In this document: one piece after another, positions 1 through 5,737 of the stretch
Numbering within the stretch: the stretch's first letter is position 1
Layout: the number at the start of each line of letters is the position of its first letter
Source: Leucothrix mucor
GTDB taxonomy: Bacteria; Pseudomonadota; Gammaproteobacteria; Thiotrichales; Thiotrichaceae
DNA: 6,935 bases
NCBI GenBank assembly: GCA_011322515.1
Contig: DRMS01000016.1
Span: 1 to 6,935, forward strand
Direction of reading: 5' to 3'
The notes under the pieces: generated by a model
The model's database searches: none
Told to the model about the DNA's origin: nothing
What the model saw: the letters and a program-made list of their open reading frames with translations, nothing else
Program-made: the position numbers and the translations under genes

Positions 1-485
1 TAGGGCAGGGTGATGTACCTATTTTAATGGCAACACTGGGTAAAGCAGTCGGCACAGCAGGAGCCTTTATAGCAGGCTCGGAAGCATTGGTAGAATACCT
101 GATCCAAACTGCGCGCAGTCATATATTCACCACCGCAATGCCAGCTGCAATTGCCGCTGCAACGCTAACCAGTCTTGAAATAATCCAAAAAGAAACAGGG
201 CGTAGAGAAAAATTGCAGCACTTAATTAAACGTTTTAAACAAGGCGCAAAAGAGCAGGGGGTAGAGATAATGCCCTCAGATACGGCTATTCAGCCCATTA
301 TGATCGGCAGTAGTGAAAAAGCGGTCGCAATTAGTCAACGCTTATTAGATCAAGGATTGCTGGTTTCTGCGATTAGGCCACCGACTGTTGCAGTGAATAC
401 AGCACGGTTGCGGGTGACGCTTTCAGTATCGCATAGTGAAGCAATGGTTGATGAGTTATTGCAAAAATTAGTAGCGGTCATTTGA
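1..485 (+). CDS. bioF: 8-amino-7-oxononanoate synthase, C-terminal part (5' end outside window)
   Basis: This is a PLP-dependent alpha-oxoamine synthase that condenses pimeloyl-ACP (or pimeloyl-CoA) with L-alanine to give 8-amino-7-oxononanoate, the first step of biotin ring assembly in the cytosol. The reading frame is open from base 3 with no start, so the N-terminus is lost to the window edge. About 160 residues remain of the usual ~385. Visible marks are the PLP-lysine motif MATLGKAVG (Lys codon at 42-44), the following GAFIAGSE, the ARSHIFTTAMPAAIAAA segment typical of BioF, and the C-terminal AIRPPTVAVNTARLRVTLS block, which distinguishes BioF from the related Kbl and HemA enzymes. The ATG at 27 is internal, not a start. 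No other bio gene follows: the next gene is convergent and ends 28 bp away. No clear hairpin terminator is seen in that gap, only a T-run. The gene looks intact as far as it can be seen. Confidence 0.95.
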   Translation, partial: GQGDVPILMATLGKAVGTAGAFIAGSEALVEYLIQTARSHIFTTAMPAAIAAATLTSLEIIQKETGRREKLQHLIKRFKQGAKEQGVEIMPSDTAIQPIMIGSSEKAVAISQRLLDQGLLVSAIRPPTVAVNTARLRVTLSVSHSEAMVDELLQKLVAVI

Positions 486-513
486 GGAATATTTTTTTGG
501 TTAATCTATGAGC

Positions 514-1653
514 TTATTTTAATATTGGAGTAGCAGTACAGTTTGAGCGATCACTATTTTCTGCAATATATTGATAGCGTTGTTTATAAATATCCCCCAT
601 AACATCAAATGAGAAGTTCTTTTTCGCGTAATGCATTGCTTCTTTCCCCATTTTTTGTCTTAGTTCTGCGGAGTCTATTAATTTTTCAGTAAATTTTTCC
701 AGCTCTTCTGTGCTGTTGCCTACATAACCTGTTTTTTGATGTTGTACGACTTCATCATTACCAGGAATATTGGTTACAACGGCTGGAATACCTGCAACTT
801 GGGCTTCTAATAAGGCAAGGGATAATCCTTCATAAAGCGAGGTTTGCAAAAAAATATCGAGCGCGGAAACTTCTTTTAAAGCGTCTTTACGGCTTAACAT
901 GCCTGTTACTCTAATACCATTCTGCTCAAGATTGGCGACATCATGATGTTCGCCACCACCGACCCAAATAAATTCAATATCATTGCGTTTAGCGTTGATT
1001 GATTTAGCAATAGTTGCAAATTCCCACGGTGCTTTTTGTTCTGATATGCGACCTAGTACGCCAATTTTTACTTTATTATTTTTAATTGAGTAATCTTTTG
1101 GAATGGTTTGATCTGTGTCGATGCCGTTACTGATTCTAATCAGGCGCTGTGTCTTTCCTGAGGTAATTTCTTTGCGGATTATCTCATATTCTTTTTTAGA
1201 ACAAGCAACGATAGTACCACCTAAGTAGTATCCTAATAATTCTAATATTTTATAAAGCTGGCGCTTCATTGGTTGGCGAATTAGTGGATAATGAATCGCA
1301 TGCGAGGTGTAAAGTACCTTATGATTCTTGCGTAATAAAAATCCTGCCGCACGCGCTAGAAAACCACTTTTTGATGAATGCCCATGAATAACATCAGGGT
1401 TAATGCGTTTTAAATGCTGATATAAGCCAATCAATGCTTTGGTATCGATAATAGGGTCAATAGAACGACTCATTTGTAGATGAATTAGGGTGACGCGTGG
1501 GTCAAACATTTCTCGCCAGTTTTTGGGTGTTAGTTTGCGGATGGAATGTATGACAGTGACCTTATAGCCAGATTTCACTAGCTTATTTGCCATATCAACA
1601 ACCCAGATAAAAACACCGTGCTCCATTGGTTCTATAACGTGTGCTATATGCAT
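514..1653 (-). CDS. GT4-family glycosyltransferase
   Basis: A 379-residue retaining glycosyltransferase with a GT-B fold, likely cytosolic or membrane-peripheral, that would add a sugar from a nucleotide-sugar donor to a polysaccharide or lipid-linked acceptor. The N-terminal acceptor half opens with MHIAHVIEPMEHGVF, the GT4 glycine-loop start, followed by PDVIHGHSSKSGFLAR (86-101) and VACSKKE (149-155). The C-terminal donor half has ISNGID (174-179), the phosphate-contacting GRISEQKAP (201-209, Arg202 and Lys207), GGGEHHD, and the EX7E motif EGLSLALLE (Glu275/Glu283), with IPAVVTNIPGNDEVV behind it. Length is normal for the family and all key residues are present, so it should be active. Sugar and acceptor cannot be read from sequence. 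The ATG at 1653 is preceded by AGTGAG with 6-nt spacing. It lies 249 bp downstream of the neighbouring carbohydrate-enzyme gene, with a mobile element in between, so co-transcription is uncertain. Confidence 0.9.
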   Translation of the reverse strand: MHIAHVIEPMEHGVFIWVVDMANKLVKSGYKVTVIHSIRKLTPKNWREMFDPRVTLIHLQMSRSIDPIIDTKALIGLYQHLKRINPDVIHGHSSKSGFLARAAGFLLRKNHKVLYTSHAIHYPLIRQPMKRQLYKILELLGYYLGGTIVACSKKEYEIIRKEITSGKTQRLIRISNGIDTDQTIPKDYSIKNNKVKIGVLGRISEQKAPWEFATIAKSINAKRNDIEFIWVGGGEHHDVANLEQNGIRVTGMLSRKDALKEVSALDIFLQTSLYEGLSLALLEAQVAGIPAVVTNIPGNDEVVQHQKTGYVGNSTEELEKFTEKLIDSAELRQKMGKEAMHYAKKNFSFDVMGDIYKQRYQYIAENSDRSNCTATPILK

Positions 1654-1659
1654 GTTGTT

Positions 1660-1665
1660 CTCACT
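1660..1665 (-). promoter_or_regulatory. Shine-Dalgarno-like site for the GT4 gene
   Basis: The minus strand reads AGTGAG, then AACAAC, then the ATG at 1653. This 6-nt spacing supports the chosen start. The site lies between the start codon and the flanking repeat of the mobile element, so the insertion left ribosome binding intact but replaced everything further upstream. Confidence 0.5.
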
Positions 1666-1675
1666 TATATTTATT

Positions 1676-1843
1676 GGCTACCAACTTAAGGCGGGACAAG
1701 TAACGTCATAGCAAACAACCCGCACCCTTCGACAAGCTCAGGAAGCTAGCCCTTCGGTAGACTCAGGACACCGCTTCCTGAGCTTGTTGAAGGGTGCGGG
1801 TGAATAGCAGAAATATGAACTGTCCCGCCTTAAACTGGTAGCC
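1676..1843. mobile_element. MITE-like element, long copy (168 bp) with terminal inverted repeats and 8-bp target duplication
   Basis: The two ends are inverted repeats of 23 bp with two mismatches. The left end (1676-1698) reads GGCTACCA-AC-TTAAGGCGGGACA. The complement of 1821-1843 reads GGCTACCA-GT-TTAAGGCGGGACA. Directly outside both ends lies the same 8-bp word TATTTATT (1668-1675 and 1844-1851), as expected for a target-site duplication, though this word is low in complexity. The element carries no ORF, so any mobility would need a transposase in trans. An 8-bp duplication with GG-starting ends is compatible with IS1595- or ISL3-type transposases; this family assignment is inference. A second copy of 63 bp at 5470-5532, in reverse orientation, confirms the boundaries. 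Inside lies a long hairpin (separate entry). The element separates the gene ending at 1903 from the GT4 gene starting at 1653. Confidence 0.85.
1718..1801. repeat. Long internal hairpin of the 'CTTCGACAAGCTCAGG' repeat type
   Basis: Arms of 29 nt at 1718-1746 and 1773-1801 are complementary with a single mismatch (CTTCGACAAGC against the complement CTTCAACAAGC), around a 26-nt loop. The loop holds CCCTTCGGTAGACTCAGGAC, a degraded third copy of the arm unit (about 15 of 20 bases). Sequences of the form CCTTCGACAAGCTCAGG are a widespread intergenic repeat in many bacteria; that is general knowledge and not a database result here. The hairpin lies wholly inside the MITE-like element. In a minus-strand transcript it is not followed by a U-run, so it is not a standard intrinsic terminator, but it would form a very stable RNA stem between the two carbohydrate genes. 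Confidence 0.85.
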
Positions 1844-1902
1844 TATTTATTATTTTGACGATCAGTCCAGTACTTTTTTATCAGGGAGTAGTCTTAATCT
1901 CC

Positions 1903-3483
1903 TTATCGCTGATCAATAATCACATCACTCACCGTAATATTTTCATTAAAATTAAAAGTATGCATGCCTTTTAAGCACTTATCCCAATCAGGAAATATGT
2001 GGCTAACTACTTTTTCTGAGTAGGTCGTTTTTGTTAATTGAGTAATTTCACACAAATTTAGCCCTGCACCATAAGATCTTGCACAGTTTTGTGATGGGCG
2101 ATAAATTGTATCGTTATATTCAAATAGCTTACCCGCAGGACGTGCTGTTGCGGCATCAGAGACGATTGGATTCATTGGATGTGCTTGCCAATGATTGCTT
2201 ATTGGGCTATCGGCATAAAAAAGATGCAAGTCCTCACTGCTGGATGATTTGTTATCGGCGGCAATACAGGCGAATAACCACCACACACCATCATACTCAA
2301 ATACGGTGCTATCGTAGGCTTGAGTATTTTCTAATAGGTTTTTTTCAAACGTCCATTGGTGAGGAAACTCTGTGCATTTATAAAGCTGCAGACATTGCTG
2401 TTCTCCTGATTCAGGGATCATATAATCATCATTTTTATATTGAAAAACAAAAGGATAAGATAAGTGATATGGTTTTTCTAATATTTTTACTGGCTCGCTA
2501 TGTGTTCCGTCTGCATATAATTCCATACAGCATAGATGCCCTAAACCCCTTGCAAACAGTAATTCTTCAAAGAAAATATAATTTTTACCGTCTCTACTGA
2601 TGACAAAAGGATCTGCCCAAAAGCGGTCTTGTGGCGGGGGTAATGTCTTAAAGGACGCAAAGTTTAAATTTGCATTATGTTCTGATTTAGAGGAAGAACT
2701 GCTAGAATTATCGGTATAAATCAACGCCCACTGCTCTTTAGCCAGATATTTATGATCCATTTTCTTGCCAACTCGCTTTACAGATTGCCAGATTAAGCTG
2801 GCTGATTCTGTTAAAGAAATGCTATTTTTAAGTGCTTTAGTTTGTGCAAACTCTAGTAAGGTGACTCCTTTTCCATGTTGCATTTGTTCTAAATAATGGG
2901 GAATAAACTGGGCGCTTTTATGTAGACATTGTTCCGCAGTGCGGCATAACGATGCCATATCAATACTTGCTTGGGCTTTATGCAGGGTGATATTGGCTTC
3001 ATGTTGTAGTGTTTCAAGCTGTAAACCTATCGTTACCACGTCATTTTCTGAGATAAAATCATTGATGGCGGTTAACTGAGAGTTTACTTTTTCATTATCA
3101 CCAATAAAAATTGACCAGATACCTAGTTTTGGTTGCTTTAAGAATTTATCAGGCACAGATTGTTCTGATAAATTAAGTGCAAAATCAATGTCACCTAAGT
3201 CGGCTTTTTCTGTCTCTGACAAACGTTGTTTTTTTACATTATCTAACAGGTTATCAATGGGCTGTTCTATAAAAAAATCGGGCTGGCAATTATATAAAAA
3301 ACGCTCAATATGGTGGATAAAACGCAACGCTAAAGGTGGCTTTTCTGCTGGAGCTTGTCTGGATAGTAATAAGGTTACTGTGATATTTTCTAATTCTAGC
3401 AAGCGTGTTAGAACATTCTGTTGCCATGCGTAGATAGTATTATCCCGTGCAATGATTGCGATATTGTAGTTTTTTATTGGCAT
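1903..3483 (-). CDS. Formyltransferase-like / GINT1-like beta-propeller two-domain protein, probable polysaccharide enzyme
   Basis: A protein of 526 residues from the ATG at 3483. Residues ~5-190 resemble the formyltransferase-like N-terminus seen in bacterial members of this group: a first strand YNIAIIARDN and a DIDFALNLSEQSVPD...LGIWSIFIGD stretch where relatives carry GVWSFHHGD. The histidines of that motif are absent here, so catalysis by this half is doubtful. A linker with six serines in a row (residues 260-265) precedes residues ~270-526. These match the N-terminal-type domain of glucosamine inositolphosphorylceramide transferase (GINT1-like, five-bladed propeller as in GH43): RFWADPFV, YIFFEEL, KPYHLSYPFVF, YMIPES, LYKCTEFPHQW and WWLFA are its repeated blade signatures. 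In bacteria such proteins sit in surface-polysaccharide loci; the exact reaction is unknown. An in-frame TTG at 3516 would add 11 residues (SPKNKNKNKI) encoded by a short repeat; I prefer the ATG because conservation starts just after it. Neither start has a good Shine-Dalgarno site. Confidence 0.75.
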   Translation of the reverse strand: MPIKNYNIAIIARDNTIYAWQQNVLTRLLELENITVTLLLSRQAPAEKPPLALRFIHHIERFLYNCQPDFFIEQPIDNLLDNVKKQRLSETEKADLGDIDFALNLSEQSVPDKFLKQPKLGIWSIFIGDNEKVNSQLTAINDFISENDVVTIGLQLETLQHEANITLHKAQASIDMASLCRTAEQCLHKSAQFIPHYLEQMQHGKGVTLLEFAQTKALKNSISLTESASLIWQSVKRVGKKMDHKYLAKEQWALIYTDNSSSSSSKSEHNANLNFASFKTLPPPQDRFWADPFVISRDGKNYIFFEELLFARGLGHLCCMELYADGTHSEPVKILEKPYHLSYPFVFQYKNDDYMIPESGEQQCLQLYKCTEFPHQWTFEKNLLENTQAYDSTVFEYDGVWWLFACIAADNKSSSSEDLHLFYADSPISNHWQAHPMNPIVSDAATARPAGKLFEYNDTIYRPSQNCARSYGAGLNLCEITQLTKTTYSEKVVSHIFPDWDKCLKGMHTFNFNENITVSDVIIDQR

Positions 3484-3484
3484 T

Positions 3485-3508
3485 ATTTTATTTTTATTTT
3501 TATTTTTT
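3485..3508. repeat. Short ATTTTT tandem repeat at the start of the formyltransferase/GINT1-like gene
   Basis: Three units of ATTTTT (3490-3507) with a ragged extra partial unit form a 24-bp A/T-only tract immediately upstream of the ATG at 3483. If translation began at the TTG at 3516, the tract would encode alternating Lys-Asn. Unit loss or gain (6 bp) would keep the frame but change leader length and spacing. Confidence 0.6.
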
Positions 3509-3584
3509 GGAGACAATGAGTCACACTCACTAAGCTATGCTGAAGTATGATCTACTAATTGGCAGTATTGTATTGCTTTAGCAT

Positions 3585-5381
3585 TCAACTAACTGCCTGT
3601 TTCTGACAAAAGGAAGCGCCTGCTATTTCAAAAAGCTGTCTCATGCGTTCTCCTGAATTATAGGGAGCGATCACTTTAATATGATTTTTTTCAAGTGATT
3701 TGATGGTTCTTGCCAACGTTAATGCTTGTTTTTTATTTTTAATACTCGCGTTAACCCATTTTTTTGAAAAGCGTATAAATTCTGGTTGGGTCGCTTCCAA
3801 AATGATTTTAGTCTGTCCATTGAGTACAAAATTGTCGATACCCATCTGGCAAGGATGATTGCCAAATTGCTCACGAATGCCTTCAATACTTCCGTTATTC
3901 ACCACAGTAGTAAAAAATGGCAGTAGAAAAACACAGTTAGACACATCATTTTTAAAGCGTGTAACACTGGTTCTAATCCAATATTTAAAGGCTTCATCAT
4001 TTAATGCTGACTCACTTAGTGGTATCAATAATTTCAATTCCTTGGAGCCTGTCTGTTTTAAGTGCTTGAATAAAAGCAATATCATTGCCTGATCCCAAAA
4101 AACATCATGATATTTTTTATCAAGCAAGCCACTCACATTGTTATGCTCTCGCTCTGATACCATTAAATCCACGATATATTGACGTTTTGAGGTCGTCGTG
4201 TTTTTTAAGGTATCCAATTTAGATAGCTTTAAGGATACATCGCTACTTAGTAGGACTTCCTTTAACAGTTTGGTATAAATAGCAGGTTTCTTTAGCATCA
4301 CCCTATCAAGAGTGGCTTCTGTTCGGGTAGAAACAGAGCGGGTAGCGGCGGCAAATCTTGCCGCATGCTTAGAGCGTTTTTGTTTGTTTCCTTTGATGAG
4401 AACAGGATGCTTTACCTTAGGATTATCTGATTCAGCAACCTCCTTAGCTGCTTTAAAGGCAGGGCTATCATCCCAAGGAGACTCAATTTCAGCTTGCATT
4501 TCATCTGCCATAATGGAAGAGGAAGCATCGTAACCTAATCTTTCCTGATTTAGCATGGGTGGCAATCTACCTGAACCCAGTTTTCTTATCCAAAGCTGAT
4601 AACAACGTGTGCCACTAAATACAGTCGGGATTAGTCGAATGCTGGCGCGAAAATCTTTACCTTCTTGTGGATGTAACGTAACAATTAAAGCCGATGCTTT
4701 TGGGGCTCGGTTCTCGTACTGACGCATAAAATCAAAATAGACTTCTCTTTCATCTGCTAAGATTAAATCAGAAACGGCGGTTATTTTTAAGCTATGCAGT
4801 GAGTCATAAGCTAATAAGTTGATATAGGTTTGATTGGCGTATAAGTGCAGGTCACTACCGATGTATGCGACCGCTTCAGAGCTAGAATCAACCAGCCAAT
4901 GACAACGTTGCTCGGATATACGTAGCAGCGATTTACAATTACGGAATTCTGTCTTTAAAAAAGCATATTGAATTAAAAATTTAAGCGCAAGTTGAGAGAG
5001 TGAACCTGAAGGCTGATAGTGAAGATTGCAAATTTGTACGCCTGTATAGCCAATTTTTGTTGATAACACGGACTGCGGTTTTTCATCATTTAAAGAAACC
5101 AAAATGGATTCAGAACCATTTTCGCGCATAATGTCGGCAAGCGCCTCTATTGCTAGTCCACTTTCTTGAAACAAGAAAATTAAGCCATATTTTTTATCAT
5201 GCAATGCACGATGAACTATTAGCGCATCATTATTAATTAGCTCAACGTTAATGCTATTAGAATATTTGTTCAAAGACTGTACTAATGCAGGGTAGCGACC
5301 TACGTGACCTCTAATGACCAGACAATGTAATTCTTGTTTTTTCATGTTGTAAAAGATAGGGGATTCTATTTGATTGTTCAT
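3585..5381 (-). CDS. Degenerate REC-PAS-EAL (FimX-like) regulatory protein
   Basis: A 598-residue soluble protein with no membrane segment. Residues ~15-140 look like a receiver fold (LHCLVIRGH..., KYGLIFLFQESG, ESILVSLND), but the phosphate-accepting Asp after the third strand is missing. Residues ~150-268 fit a PAS domain (SEAVAYIGSDLHLYANQTYINLLAYDS...). Residues ~270-362 form a charged, low-complexity linker where FimX would carry a GGDEF domain. Residues ~365-592 follow the EAL layout but lack its catalytic set: YIVDL replaces the E(A/V)L signature, MGIDNFV replaces DDFG, and KIILEA and IAPYNS stand where LKID and AEGVE would be. I infer a non-enzymatic c-di-GMP binder or protein-interaction hub, perhaps for type IV pili or polysaccharide output; FimX is the closest known model. 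The ATG at 5381 is used; Met13 is a possible alternative. It ends 101 bp before the next minus-strand ATG, so co-transcription is possible. Confidence 0.75.
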   Translation of the reverse strand: MNNQIESPIFYNMKKQELHCLVIRGHVGRYPALVQSLNKYSNSINVELINNDALIVHRALHDKKYGLIFLFQESGLAIEALADIMRENGSESILVSLNDEKPQSVLSTKIGYTGVQICNLHYQPSGSLSQLALKFLIQYAFLKTEFRNCKSLLRISEQRCHWLVDSSSEAVAYIGSDLHLYANQTYINLLAYDSLHSLKITAVSDLILADEREVYFDFMRQYENRAPKASALIVTLHPQEGKDFRASIRLIPTVFSGTRCYQLWIRKLGSGRLPPMLNQERLGYDASSSIMADEMQAEIESPWDDSPAFKAAKEVAESDNPKVKHPVLIKGNKQKRSKHAARFAAATRSVSTRTEATLDRVMLKKPAIYTKLLKEVLLSSDVSLKLSKLDTLKNTTTSKRQYIVDLMVSEREHNNVSGLLDKKYHDVFWDQAMILLLFKHLKQTGSKELKLLIPLSESALNDEAFKYWIRTSVTRFKNDVSNCVFLLPFFTTVVNNGSIEGIREQFGNHPCQMGIDNFVLNGQTKIILEATQPEFIRFSKKWVNASIKNKKQALTLARTIKSLEKNHIKVIAPYNSGERMRQLFEIAGASFCQKQAVS

Positions 5382-5443
5382 CTTCTATGCAGATTACTGT
5401 GACAAGATCAGTGACTAGAGGTATTTTTATGGAACTTAAGGGC

Positions 5444-5573
5444 TGAGGATTCAACCTAAGGCAAAAAGAGGTTACTAGTTTAAGGCGGGTCGTTTGCTAT
5501 GACGTTACTTGTACCGCTTTAAGTTAGTCGCTCAACAAGACAAGTTTAACGTTAGGATTTTATTGAATCCTCA
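5444..5573. repeat. Outer inverted repeat around the short MITE-like copy
   Basis: TGAGGATTCAA at 5444-5454 is matched exactly by its complement TTGAATCCTCA at 5563-5573. Just inside, CCTAA (5455-5459) is matched by TTAGG (5552-5556), after a 6-nt bulge on the right arm. The arms enclose the 63-bp element and its flanking 8-mers. It may be the ends of an older element into which the MITE-like copy jumped, or a structured leader. No target duplication is seen outside it. Confidence 0.6.
5470..5532. mobile_element. MITE-like element, short copy (63 bp), inverted relative to the 1676-1843 copy
   Basis: The reverse complement aligns with the two outer parts of the long copy: 42 of 48 bases match 1676-1723, and 13 of 15 match 1829-1843. 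A stretch of 21 identical bases (5492-5512 against 1696-1716) lies in the core. The flanks are CAAAAAGA (5462-5469) and CAACAAGA (5533-5540), a 7/8 direct repeat at exactly the predicted edges. The internal hairpin of the long copy is absent. The end at 5532 is more worn than the end at 5470, which suggests an old, probably immobile copy. Confidence 0.8.
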
Positions 5574-5737
5574 CTTTAAAGACTCAATATTGAATAATAT
5601 GCAGAACTTAGTAATAACTAGTGACAGTACTTAGTATTGTAAATATACTCTTTGCACTTACGTAGTAGCATCTAAAATCAACATCTTATCTTCTGATTCC
5701 CTGCGTGGATTCAGGTAAAAGGCAAAAAACTACCCTA

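Larger units (their letters stand above)
1668..1851. repeat. 8-bp direct repeat flanking the long MITE-like copy
   Basis: TATTTATT occurs at 1668-1675 and again at 1844-1851, abutting the outermost G and C of the terminal inverted repeats with no gap. The match is exactly 8 bp: the next base on each side differs. It is best read as the target-site duplication of the insertion. The AT-rich word weakens it alone, but the second copy also has an 8-bp near-match at the same positions. Confidence 0.7.
5382..5737. other. Intergenic region between divergent genes, hosting a short MITE-like copy
   Basis: This 356-bp region should contain the promoters of the regulator (minus strand) and of the CNNM gene (plus strand). 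Its middle is taken up by a mobile-element copy (5470-5532) inside an outer inverted repeat (5444-5573). For the plus-strand gene only weak promoter candidates are visible, for example TTGCAC (5652-5657) and TAAAAT (5673-5678) with a short 15-bp spacer. An 8-bp word ACTTAGTA is repeated directly at 5606 and 5629. A GTGAC direct repeat (GTGAC-7-GTGAC, about 5399-5415) lies just upstream of the regulator start and could be an operator. None of these sites is convincing alone. Confidence 0.5.

Noticed and set aside
1676..1851. CRISPR-like repeat-spacer structure
   Set aside because: The repeats are inverted, not direct, with one central loop. A TIR element with an internal hairpin explains all of it.
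1873..1916. Possible hairpin (ATCAGGGAG ... CTCCTTATCGCTGAT) after the stop of the GINT1-like gene, next to a T/A run
   Set aside because: Pairing is interrupted, and the run is A rather than U in the minus-strand transcript, so it does not fit an intrinsic terminator for that gene.
2079..2600. 173-codon plus-strand ORF inside the formyltransferase/GINT1-like gene
   Set aside because: It lies fully opposite a gene with recognisable domain motifs, and its translation (many Arg, His and Tyr) shows no domain. It is a shadow frame.
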